A stretch of DNA of 15,059 bases from Gammaproteobacteria bacterium (GCA_028817255.1 JAPPQA010000004.1:1-15059), one strand, 5' to 3'. Counted from the first letter of the stretch, positions 1 through 8,574 are shown. Numbers and translations are program-made. The notes: generated from the letters alone by a model not told the origin.

Positions 1-22
1 TTCCGCGCTCTATTTGCGCTGG

Positions 23-66
23 ATTCCCGCCCCTGTTCCAGCCAGGGGCAAGCTCTGCGCGGGAAT
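23..66. repeat. Intergenic palindromic repeat, dRS3-like ends
   Basis: Perfect 8-base inverted ends, ATTCCCGC (23-30) and GCGGGAAT (59-66), enclose a second inverted repeat, CCCCTG (30-35) and CAGGGG (43-48). The ATTCCC...GGGAAT ends are the hallmark of dRS3-type repeats known from Neisseria and of similar short intergenic repeats in other proteobacteria. It lies downstream of the AT-rich gene ending at 125. It could fold as RNA but has no T-tract for that gene, so it is not a convincing terminator. Copy number elsewhere cannot be seen from this window. Confidence 0.5.
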
Positions 67-124
67 GGCGGCTCCAAGGGTTTTTGCCTGTGGCTTCGTT
101 GCCTTGAGGCATCCTATTCTATGC

Positions 125-991
125 TCACTCACTGCTTGAGGCTTCATACGATTTTTTGACCACCTGGCTAAGAATTTCCTTGTTTTTCTCTATTTCCCCC
201 GGTTTGATATGAATTTGATACCGTCCTAATCTGCTGTCATATCTAATCACATCTAAGCCGGCATTTTCCAGTCTTTCTTCTGTTTCTGCGGAGCGCGTTA
301 GTTTCGGCTCGAAGCGGATGAGTTTTTTCTTGGGGCGAGCAATAATAAAATTGTTGGGTCTGCCATTTTTCTCCAGTCCTATATAGAATTTGGTGTAATT
401 CAATTTTAACGATTCATCGTATTGATGCGCTAATGCGAGAAGCTCATCCGCCATTTTTACAGTTATCGCACTTCCGCGGCTCTCCCAATACTTTCGATCG
501 GTAATTTCTTGTTTTTCCTCATCTTCTTCTACCGGGCCGAGTGACAACTGATCTATTACTGTTGTGAATGCCAGGCCGACTTGATTCCCATTCTTAAGCG
601 CCTGCATTCGAATTGCTATCAATGGAATCATGCCGTTGAACAGGCTTACGACATTAAGAAACCTGCTCGTAATATCTTCGGCAACGAGTACAGCGGCGTG
701 TTCGTATTGAGGGTATCTTTTGCGCTCTATATCCCAATACTCGATCGTCCGGATGATGTGACTTGGGTCGGTAGCCCCCAGCTGAATTTCTACCTCGTAG
801 CGCCGGTTTTCTGCATCCTGCAACAAAAAGTCGAGGCGCCCGGCACGAGGCTGTCTGCGCTCTTTGTCTTTGATAATCACATCGCCAAGACCCAGGATTT
901 CCGGTTTTTCCACAATATGTTGCTGCACCCATGGTTCATCCAATTCAGGATGTTGTTTGAGCGATATGACTTCAAAATTGACGTATTCCAT
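125..991 (-). CDS. PD-(D/E)XK nuclease-like protein with DUF5655-like C-terminus
   Basis: A 288-residue soluble protein with no signal peptide or membrane segment. Residues about 15-125 look like a PD-(D/E)XK nuclease fold: 'GRLDFLL' carries an Asp at residue 54, followed by 'YEVEIQLG' with Glu66, Glu68 and Gln70, the D...ExQ pattern of NucS/RecB-like cores. A charged linker (about 152-170) joins a C-terminal part (about 170-285) whose 'YTKFYIGLEKNG' and 'RPKKKLIRFEPKL' segments resemble DUF5655. No function is established for this architecture; DNA or nucleic-acid cleavage is inference. The ATG start is preceded by GGAA and AGAGGA purine stretches. It is the last minus-strand gene after the tolC cluster, 37 bases beyond the hydrolase stop. 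Its composition is strikingly AT-rich (many AAT, TTT and ATA codons) against GC-rich neighbours, so it was probably transferred in. Protein reality is near certain; activity is unproven. Confidence 0.85.
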   Translation of the reverse strand: MEYVNFEVISLKQHPELDEPWVQQHIVEKPEILGLGDVIIKDKERRQPRAGRLDFLLQDAENRRYEVEIQLGATDPSHIIRTIEYWDIERKRYPQYEHAAVLVAEDITSRFLNVVSLFNGMIPLIAIRMQALKNGNQVGLAFTTVIDQLSLGPVEEDEEKQEITDRKYWESRGSAITVKMADELLALAHQYDESLKLNYTKFYIGLEKNGRPNNFIIARPKKKLIRFEPKLTRSAETEERLENAGLDVIRYDSRLGRYQIHIKPGEIEKNKEILSQVVKKSYEASSSE

Positions 992-1028
992 AACTTCCGA
1001 TTCCTCTGTTTCCGCAGCCGCACCCCCC

Positions 1029-1616
1029 TCAGGCCGTCTCCTTTGCCTGGATCAGCGCCGACATCTCCTTGAACGCGGGATGGGCGGCGTCCCGCAACCA
1101 CTCGAAGATCGCGGATTCGGTCTCGGCGACGGCGACGCCCGCATAGCGCAGGCGTTCCAGGGCAAAGCCGTAGTGGTCCCGCTGCCGGGAGCAGGTGGCG
1201 TCGGACATCACGAAGCAGGTCCAGCCGTCCCGTTGCAGTTCCAGCGCGGTCTGCAGCACGCAGATATGCGTCTCCATGCCTGCGATCACCACCTGCCGCC
1301 GCTGGCTTTCGGTCAGCGCCTGCCGAAACTCGGGCACCGCGGCGCAGGAGAAGCGCGTCTTGTCAATCCGCGGCGCCGCCTCGGGCAGCATCCGGGCCAG
1401 TTCCGGGAGCAGCGGCCCCAGTCCCTGCGGATATTGCTGCGTAACCAGCACTGGCACTTGCAGCGCCGTTGCCGCCCGCAGCAGCAGTTGGGCGTTGCGT
1501 TGCAGGCGGCTCAGCACTTTCGCCGGCATGGCCCTTGCCAGCCGCTCCTGGATGTCCAGCAGCACCAGGCATCCCTGTGCGGCGTCGCATAACGCGCGGT
1601 TGCTTTCATGCGTCAT
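1029..1616 (-). CDS. Isochorismatase-family (YcaC-like) cysteine hydrolase
   Basis: A 195-residue protein of the isochorismatase-like hydrolase superfamily. The catalytic triad is visible: Asp21 in 'LLDIQERL', Lys86 in 'IDKTRFSC' and Cys119 in 'GMETHICVLQTAL'. The conserved Gly-Met-Glu-Thr-His turn before the cysteine matches the YcaC/nicotinamidase-like branch. It would be cytoplasmic. The substrate is unknown, and nothing around it suggests siderophore or nicotinamide metabolism. The ATG at 1616 was chosen over an upstream frame of poly-Arg residues because it begins the family homology and has GGGAG six bases upstream. The start overlaps the tolC stop by 11 bases, so the gene is probably co-transcribed and coupled with tolC. 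Length is normal for the family. Confidence 0.92.
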   Translation of the reverse strand: MTHESNRALCDAAQGCLVLLDIQERLARAMPAKVLSRLQRNAQLLLRAATALQVPVLVTQQYPQGLGPLLPELARMLPEAAPRIDKTRFSCAAVPEFRQALTESQRRQVVIAGMETHICVLQTALELQRDGWTCFVMSDATCSRQRDHYGFALERLRYAGVAVAETESAIFEWLRDAAHPAFKEMSALIQAKETA

Positions 1617-3081
1617 CGTCTTCTCCCGTTGCTTCTTCAGGTTGTGCTTCGTCCTGCGGCGTCTCCGGTTCTCCCGGCGGCGCCTCCTCCGCGGCTTCCG
1701 CCGCCGCATCCGTCTCTACGTTTATCTTGTCCGTCTCCTCTGGCGCCAGCCAGCGGTTCAGTTCCTCCAGGTCGGAGTCCTGCAGGATGCCCGCCGCGCG
1801 CTTCAGGCGCAGCGTGTTCAGCACGTAGTCGTAGCGCGCGCGGGCATGGTTGCTCTGGGCCTCGGACAGGCTGCGCTCGGCATTCACCAGGTCCACGGAG
1901 GTGCGCGTACCCACTTCCAGACCGGCCTGGGCGGCCTGCAACGCCGTGCGGTTGGAGTTCACCGCCTGCGCCAGCGCCCGCACCCGGCTGATCTCCGACT
2001 GCACGCTCCAGAAAGACTCGCGGACGCCCCGTTCGGCGGTGCGCTGGACGCGCTCCAGGGAGGCGCGCGCGCCCTTGTGCTCCTCCCGCGCCTGGCGGGT
2101 CTGGGAATTGGTGGTGCCGCCCTGGAACAGAGGGAGCTGCATTTCCAGGCGCACCATATCCTCGTCCACGATGCTGTTGCCGAAGCGGCCGCCAGTGTTG
2201 CGGCTGTTGTTGTGGGCTACCAGGTCCACGGTGGGCAGGTGCCCGGCCCGTTGCCGGCCAATTTCCCGCTGCAAGCGCTCGAGTCGCTGCTGGGCGGCAT
2301 GGATGGCCGGGTCGTTTTCCCCCGCGATCTTCACCCATGTCGCCACGTTTTCCGGCTGGGGCGGGGTCAGGGGCAGGTCTTCCCGCAGTTCCTCCAGTTT
2401 CGGAGGGGGCGCTCCGGTGATCTCCCGCAGCCGCTCGCGGGCGATGGCCAGATCGTTTTGCGCCCGCAATTCGCGGGCGACGGCGAGGTCGAAGCCCGCC
2501 TGCACTTCTTCCACGTCCACGATGGTGCCCAGCCCCAGCTCCAGGCGCTGCCGGGCGCGCCGCAGCTGTTCTTCCAGCGAACGGATTTCGGCGCGCACGA
2601 AAAGCAGGTTCTTGCGGGCGCCGAGGATGCCGAAGTACGCTTCCGATACCCGCAACAGCAGTCCCTGCAGGGCGCCGCGCGCCTGCGCGCTGGCCTCTTG
2701 TATCCGGTGTTTCGATTGCGCCAGCTGCAGAATGCGCTCCGGGCGGAACAAGGGTTGGCGCACTTGGAGACGGTAGCCGTATTCTTTGAAGTCCGTCTGC
2801 ATGCGTCCGCCGAAAGGGCCGGGCGGGGCGGTGATATCCTGCCTGCGAAAGCTGCCGTCGGTTCTGAACTCGATTTCCGGCAATAGCCTGGCCTGGGCCT
2901 GGGGCCGGGCCTCGCGGGTGGCGCTCTCGCTGTAAAGGGCCTCCTGGTAGGCAGGGTCGGAGACCAACGCCTGGCGGTACAGCGACAGCAGGTCGGCGGC
3001 GGAGGCGGGCGCGGCGCAGGCCAGCAACGCGCTCGCCAGCCCGATGCGCAGCCGCCCGTAGCTTGGGGAGAGGGCGTTCAG
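1606..3081 (-). CDS. tolC: TolC family outer membrane efflux/secretion channel
   Basis: A protein of about 491 residues (E. coli TolC is 493) of the TolC outer membrane factor family, the trimeric exit duct for type I secretion and tripartite efflux pumps. An N-terminal signal peptide (residues about 8-28) ends in 'APASA', followed by 'ADLLSLYRQAL', the typical mature start. Two homologous halves of long alpha-helical coiled coil follow, each with the conserved 'VRQPLF'/'LQLPLFQGG' beta-hairpin pattern; 'VGTRTSVDLVNAERSL' in the second half is diagnostic. The C-terminus is a long acidic tail rich in Glu and Pro. No ATG, GTG or TTG precedes the signal peptide in frame after the upstream stop. 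The best start is a CTG at 3079-3081 overlapping the PCMT stop as CTGA, with GGGGAA upstream. This start is inferred. The gene lies between the PCMT-like and hydrolase genes, and its order next to thiC recalls pseudomonads. Confidence 0.93.
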   Translation of the reverse strand: MNALSPSYGRLRIGLASALLACAAPASAADLLSLYRQALVSDPAYQEALYSESATREARPQAQARLLPEIEFRTDGSFRRQDITAPPGPFGGRMQTDFKEYGYRLQVRQPLFRPERILQLAQSKHRIQEASAQARGALQGLLLRVSEAYFGILGARKNLLFVRAEIRSLEEQLRRARQRLELGLGTIVDVEEVQAGFDLAVARELRAQNDLAIARERLREITGAPPPKLEELREDLPLTPPQPENVATWVKIAGENDPAIHAAQQRLERLQREIGRQRAGHLPTVDLVAHNNSRNTGGRFGNSIVDEDMVRLEMQLPLFQGGTTNSQTRQAREEHKGARASLERVQRTAERGVRESFWSVQSEISRVRALAQAVNSNRTALQAAQAGLEVGTRTSVDLVNAERSLSEAQSNHARARYDYVLNTLRLKRAAGILQDSDLEELNRWLAPEETDKINVETDAAAEAAEEAPPGEPETPQDEAQPEEATGEDDDA

Positions 3082-3755
3082 AAACGGAATTCCCCGGGTT
3101 CTTCGGCACCGACGAGGAAGGGGACTTCGGTCTCGAACAGCGGTTCCGTGCGCCAGACTTTCGCCGCGAGGCGCCGGATCAGGGTGGCCTGCATTGCCGG
3201 GGGCCGCCCCAGCACCGCGAACAGCCGCCCGCCGGGCGCGAGTTGCAGCGGCAGCTCCGGGCGCATGCGGTACATGGCGCCGGTGACCGCGATGATGTCG
3301 TAGGGGGCGCCTTCGGCGCAGCCGGCGAGTCCGTCCCGTTCTTCCAGCGTTACGTTGGCGATGCCGTACCGGCCGAGTTTGTCCCTGGCCGCGTGCAGGA
3401 ACTCCGGGAACAGGTCGAGGCTGCGCAGTTCGCGGCTGCAGCTGGCCAGCAGGGCGCTTAGATAGGCGCTCCCCGTGCCGATCTCCAGGGCCTTGTCGCC
3501 GGGTTGCGGCGCCAGGCACTGCAGCAGCCGCGCCTCCAGTTTCGGGGTCATGGCGTATTGTCCGTGTCCCAGGGGGACGGCAAAGTCGGCCAGGGCCAGG
3601 CGGCGGTAGGCGGCGGGCATGAAGTCCTCGCGGTGGACGCGGTTCAGCAGTTCCAGCACCTGGGGGTCGAACACCTCCCAGGCGCGCACCTGGGACTCGA
3701 TGAGATTGCGCCGGGCCTGCTCGAGGCTCCCGGAATTGGCGGAAATTTCGTACAT
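3078..3755 (-). CDS. Protein-L-isoaspartate O-methyltransferase-like protein (PCMT paralogue)
   Basis: A 225-residue class I SAM-dependent methyltransferase of the PCMT family. Motif I, 'EIGTGSAYLSALLA' (residues 91-104), binds SAM; 'YDIIAVTGA' (152-160) and 'LAPGGRLFAVLG' (172-183) are the later family motifs. The family repairs isoaspartyl residues using an active-site Ser in GQTISQP. Here the matching stretch is 'GHGQYAMTP' (63-71), so Met replaces that Ser. This fits the PCMT-like subgroup encoded beside tolC in gammaproteobacteria, and repair activity should not be assumed. The ATG at 3755 has no clear Shine-Dalgarno. It is divergent from thiC across a 180-base region and overlaps the tolC start by 4 bases. 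A weak leftward promoter may use a TATTAT box (3808-3813) that nearly coincides with the thiC -10 box. Confidence 0.9.
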   Translation of the reverse strand: MYEISANSGSLEQARRNLIESQVRAWEVFDPQVLELLNRVHREDFMPAAYRRLALADFAVPLGHGQYAMTPKLEARLLQCLAPQPGDKALEIGTGSAYLSALLASCSRELRSLDLFPEFLHAARDKLGRYGIANVTLEERDGLAGCAEGAPYDIIAVTGAMYRMRPELPLQLAPGGRLFAVLGRPPAMQATLIRRLAAKVWRTEPLFETEVPFLVGAEEPGEFRF

Positions 3756-3782
3756 CGTTTTGCGCGAAGGCTGCCTTGGTTC

Positions 3783-3812
3783 CTGACTGCCGGTATGGAC
3801 TGCGGGTATAAT
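3783..3812 (+). promoter_or_regulatory. Sigma70-type promoter for thiC
   Basis: A CTGACT -35 element (3783-3788) and a perfect TATAAT -10 box (3807-3812) are separated by 18 bases, giving a start near 3819 and a leader of about 117 bases before thiC. The -10 box is self-complementary enough to serve the opposite strand: reading leftward, TATTAT (3808-3813) with a poor TTACGA (3832-3837), 18 bases apart, could drive the PCMT-tolC cluster. The rightward call is good; the leftward one is weak. Confidence 0.65.
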
Positions 3813-3848
3813 AGCGCTTTGCGAGGCGTTTTCGTAAGTTGATCGTTA

Positions 3849-3880
3849 TTTCGCTTCGCGGCGGGCGCCGCGAGCGGAAA
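3849..3880 (+). promoter_or_regulatory. Strong hairpin in the thiC leader
   Basis: An imperfect inverted repeat of 15-base arms (3849-3863 and 3866-3880; 13 of 15 positions can pair, including one G-T) forms a very GC-rich stem with a loop of about 4 bases. No T-run follows, so it is not an intrinsic terminator. It does not match the TPP aptamer: no CTGAGA core and no ACCTGA...GATAATGCC core are present. It could block or space ribosome access, or stabilise the mRNA; any regulatory role is inference. Confidence 0.4.
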
Positions 3881-3896
3881 TCAGGAGAGGCCCCGG

Positions 3897-3922
3897 AGAA
3901 GTCCAGGGGAGAAGTCCAGGGG
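3897..3922 (+). repeat. Tandem 13-base duplication at the thiC ribosome binding site
   Basis: The unit AGAAGTCCAGGGG occurs twice, exactly and without a gap (3897-3909 and 3910-3922). Each copy ends in a GGGGA/GGGGAGG purine stretch able to act as a Shine-Dalgarno. Only the second is placed for initiation, with AGGGGAGG ending 10 bases before the ATG at 3936. It looks like a recent slippage duplication. Confidence 0.75.
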
Positions 3923-3935
3923 AGGCATAGAATCC

Positions 3936-5765
<1,830 letters not shown>

Positions 5766-5887
5766 GGGCTGCCCCGGGGGCGTGTCGAAGGACTTGGGAA
5801 AGGTTATGGGCGGCGCGCCGGCACGGGCCGCGCCGGCCCTGCGGAGACGCGGCGCCGAACCGGGGGCATAGACCGCGGGCGGCCGGC

Positions 5888-7219
5888 GTGTCTGCCCTGG
5901 AGCAACGCCTGGCCGGGCCGCGCGCGGACGCCCCGGACCCCGAGCGGGCCGCACTGCGTCTGGAGGCGTTGCTCCGCGTCCCCGGGTTTCGCCGCCGGCT
6001 GGCGGAACTGCCCGATCCCGCCCTGGCCGGCCTGCTCCGGGTCCTCGGCCTGTGCGACTTCCTGTTTCGCTTCCTGCGCCGCCATCCGGAGGCGGTCGGC
6101 CTGTGCGGCAGTCCGCCATCCCTGGAGCGGGTCGCGGAATGCCGAGACCCCGCCGCCCTGCGGCAAGTCAAGTACGAAGAACTGCTCAAACTCTGTTGCC
6201 TGGAACTCGCCGGGGAATGGTCCTGCGCGCAATCGCTCTCCTTTCTCAGCGCGCTCGCCGAGGCGGCGGTGCGCCGCGCGCTGGACTGGGCGCTGGAGGC
6301 CGAAGGCGATGCCCCGCCCTTCGCCGGCGCGGCCGTGCCCTGCGTATTGGCCCTGGGCAAATTGGGCGCCGGCGAACTCAACTTCAGCTCCGATGTGGAC
6401 CTGGTCTTCGTCGCCCCGGAGGCGCAGGAAATCTCCGGCGACTATCAGGCGTACCTGCGCCTCGCCGGTACGCGGCTGGCCGTTCTGGAGCGCCTGTTGG
6501 AAGAACGCACCAGCAACGGTTTTCTGTACCGGGTTGACCTGCGGCTTCGTCCCTGGGGGGAAGCCGGCCCGCCGCTGCTGTCGTCGGAGGCGCTGGAGTC
6601 CTACTACGCCGCCTACGCGGACCCCTGGGATCGTCTGGCCTGGTTGCGGGCGCGCCCCATCGCCGGTTGCCGCGCCCGCGGCGAGGAATTGTTGCGGCGG
6701 ATGCGCTCCTTCCTCTACCTGCGCTCGCTGAGCAGCGCCGAGTTGCAACGCTTATGGCAACTCAAGCAGGAGATCGCCAAGCGGCGGTTGCGCCCCGATG
6801 CCTGGGACGTAAAGGCCGGCGAGGGAGGCATCCGCGATCTGGAGTTTTTCGTCCATGTGCTGCAAATTCTGTACGGCGCCCGGCAACCGGCGTTACGCAC
6901 CGCCGGCACCCTGCAGGCCCTGCAGGGGCTGGAGGGCTGCGGACTGTTGCGCCCCGGCGAGGGCCAGCAGATCCGCGACTGCTATCTGTACCTGCGCGCC
7001 CTGGAGAACCGTCTGCAGATGATGGACGAACAGCAGCTGCACTGGCTGCCGAATGGCCGCGCCCCGCGCCGGCAGTTGGCGCGTTCCCTGCATCCGGGAC
7101 AGGCCGACCCCGCGCGGCTTTTCGAGGAGCGGCTGGAGTGGTGCCGCGCCCTGGCGCGTTCCTGCTTCGAACGGGTTCTCCCCGGGCAGCCGGAGGGCCT
7201 GGAGATCCTGGAGGATTGA
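5888..7219 (+). CDS. glnE: GlnE N-terminal half: deadenylylating (AR) nucleotidyltransferase, stand-alone
   Basis: A 443-residue protein equivalent to the N-terminal adenylyl-removing half of GlnE, which phosphorolyses AMP from glutamine synthetase. The nucleotidyltransferase core is intact: 'LGKLGAGELNFSSDVDLVF' (Asp169 and Asp171), the third metal-site Asp in 'YRVDLRLRPWGEAGP' (about 214-228), the 'KAGEGGIRDLEFFVHVLQ' motif (309-326) and 'LENRLQMMDEQQLHWLP' (372-388). E. coli GlnE has this AR domain in roughly its first 440 residues of 946, so this gene stops at the natural domain boundary with an ordinary TGA. The start is GTG at 5888, the only conventional start codon in frame between the thiC stop and the homology; it has no clear Shine-Dalgarno, so initiation may be weak. 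The AT half follows one base after the stop, in another frame. Assignment to AR rather than AT rests on motif similarity and order. Confidence 0.88.
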   Translation: MSALEQRLAGPRADAPDPERAALRLEALLRVPGFRRRLAELPDPALAGLLRVLGLCDFLFRFLRRHPEAVGLCGSPPSLERVAECRDPAALRQVKYEELLKLCCLELAGEWSCAQSLSFLSALAEAAVRRALDWALEAEGDAPPFAGAAVPCVLALGKLGAGELNFSSDVDLVFVAPEAQEISGDYQAYLRLAGTRLAVLERLLEERTSNGFLYRVDLRLRPWGEAGPPLLSSEALESYYAAYADPWDRLAWLRARPIAGCRARGEELLRRMRSFLYLRSLSSAELQRLWQLKQEIAKRRLRPDAWDVKAGEGGIRDLEFFVHVLQILYGARQPALRTAGTLQALQGLEGCGLLRPGEGQQIRDCYLYLRALENRLQMMDEQQLHWLPNGRAPRRQLARSLHPGQADPARLFEERLEWCRALARSCFERVLPGQPEGLEILED

Positions 7220-7220
7220 G

Positions 7221-8495
7221 ATGCCGCGCGCCGCCCCGGTGGTTGTCTGGAACGAGCGCGCCGCCGCCGCCAGCGCGGCCCGTTGGGACGCCGTGTGCGC
7301 CCAGGAGGGTTGGGGCCGGACGCCCGCCGACCGCCGCCTGCTGGCTGCGGTATTCGGGGCCAGTTGGTACTGCACGCGCTTCCTTTTTTACCGCGGCGCC
7401 GCCGCCGCCGCCCTGCTGGATCTGCCGGCCCCGGAGCTGGAACGCATAGCGCTGCGCCCGCCGGCCGCCGACGGCCCCGGGGATGGCCCTGGCGATGGCC
7501 TGGAGGCCCTGCGCATAGCGCACAACGAGTCCCTGCTCGCCGTTTTGGCGCTGGACCTGCGCGGCCGCCTGCCGCAACGAGACCTGGAGGCGGCGCTTAC
7601 CCGGCTGGCCGAGGCGACGCTGCAAGGGCTGTTGCGCGTCCTGGCGCGGGACTTTCCCGTGGTGGAGCGACTGGTCGTTCTGGGGCTGGGCCGGCTGGCG
7701 GGGGGCGAGATGAACTACGGCTCGGACCTCGATCTGATCCTTTTGCACCCGGAGGGCTGCACGGCGGAGCTGCTGCGGGGAGTCTCCCGCTTGCTGCGCG
7801 ACAGCGCGGCGGCGACCCCCGCCGGACGCTTGTACGAGATTGATGCCCGCCTGCGTCCGCACGGGTCGGCGGGCGCGCTGGTCGCTACGCTGGCCGCGTT
7901 TCGCGATCACCACCTGGGCCCGCGCGAGACTTGGGAACGGCAATTGCTGACTCGCTGCCGGCTGCTGCGCGACCCGGAGGGCAGGGCGGCGCCGTTGCTG
8001 GCGGAGGTGCAGCGGGCCGTTTACCGTCCCCGTCCGCCCGCGGTTTTGCGCGCGGACATCCTGGCCATGCGGGAGAGGGTAGAGCGGCAACTGGGCGGCC
8101 TTGCCGGGGAACTGGATCTGAAGCATGGCCGCGGCGGCACGATGGACGTGGATTTCCTTGCCCATTGCCTGCAATTGCGCCACGGCGGCGCGCACGCGGC
8201 GCTGCGCTCCGCCGGCACGCGCCAGGCGCTGACCCGCGCCATGGCGGCGGGCTTGCTGGACGCAGGGCGCGGGCGGCAATTGCTGGAGGACTACGACTTT
8301 CTCAAGCGCGTGGAAGGGAGGTTGCGGGCCTTCGACATGCGCCCCGGCGGCCGCGTCCTCGAGAACTCGCAGGCGCTGGACGTGGCGGCGCGGGGCTGCG
8401 GCGTCGCCGGCGGCGGCAAGGAACTGCTGCGCCTGTGCCGCCGCGGCTGCGAGCGGGTGCGCGGCGCCTTTCTGCGGACGCTGGCGCCGGAATGA
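7221..8495 (+). CDS. glnE: GlnE C-terminal half: adenylylating (AT) nucleotidyltransferase, stand-alone
   Basis: A 424-residue protein equivalent to the C-terminal adenylyltransferase half of GlnE, which inactivates glutamine synthetase by adding AMP to a tyrosine under PII control. Visible motifs: 'FGASWYCTRFL' (45-55), typical of the region opening this half; 'LGLGRLAGGEMNYGSDLDLILL' with Asp169 and Asp171; 'YEIDARLRPHGSAGALV' (205-221); 'ETWERQLLTRCRLL' (236-249); and 'KHGRGGTMDVDFLAHCLQLRHG' (301-322). The catalytic acids fall at the same residue numbers as in the AR half, which underlines that each is a complete module. ATG at 7221 has GGAGG six bases upstream, inside the end of the AR gene. 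It is about 100 residues shorter than the E. coli AT region, with a shortened loop after the DxD motif and an alanine-rich N-terminus. A sequencing frameshift is less likely than a real split, because a good start signal and clean homology begin at the junction. Confidence 0.85.
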   Translation: MPRAAPVVVWNERAAAASAARWDAVCAQEGWGRTPADRRLLAAVFGASWYCTRFLFYRGAAAAALLDLPAPELERIALRPPAADGPGDGPGDGLEALRIAHNESLLAVLALDLRGRLPQRDLEAALTRLAEATLQGLLRVLARDFPVVERLVVLGLGRLAGGEMNYGSDLDLILLHPEGCTAELLRGVSRLLRDSAAATPAGRLYEIDARLRPHGSAGALVATLAAFRDHHLGPRETWERQLLTRCRLLRDPEGRAAPLLAEVQRAVYRPRPPAVLRADILAMRERVERQLGGLAGELDLKHGRGGTMDVDFLAHCLQLRHGGAHAALRSAGTRQALTRAMAAGLLDAGRGRQLLEDYDFLKRVEGRLRAFDMRPGGRVLENSQALDVAARGCGVAGGGKELLRLCRRGCERVRGAFLRTLAPE

Positions 8496-8574
8496 AGGCC
8501 GGGCGCGGAGGCCGCCGGGTGGCGCGGGGAGACTGCCGGAGGCTGGCAGGCGCCCGCTATAGCCGGGCATGGCC

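Noticed and set aside
1195..2886. Long plus-strand open frame opposite tolC
   Set aside because: High GC and codon bias make antisense frames stay open. Its protein is rich in Arg, Ala and His without domain resemblance, while the minus strand encodes a clear TolC.
3819..3935. TPP riboswitch in the thiC leader
   Set aside because: I looked for the CTGAGA and ACCTGA/GATAATGCC cores and found neither.
5806..5871. A 21-codon ORF (ATG to TAG) between thiC and glnE, considered as a leader peptide
   Set aside because: The composition is just GC-rich Ala/Arg/Gly, the purine run GGGAAAGG lies too close to its ATG, and no attenuator structure with a T-tract follows.
7195..7230. Sequencing frameshift as the cause of the glnE split
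   Set aside because: Not excluded, but less likely: GGAGG with ideal spacing and an ATG lie exactly at the junction, the split falls at the known domain boundary, and the two halves are each full length as modules.
6762..8570. Long minus-strand open frame opposite both glnE halves
   Set aside because: It mirrors the codon structure of the GlnE halves and shows no family motif.
8496..8574. Bidirectional terminator between glnE and the molybdenum-carrier-like gene
   Set aside because: Only a 5-bp stem (CTGCC/GGCAG) is present, and there is no T-tract on either strand.
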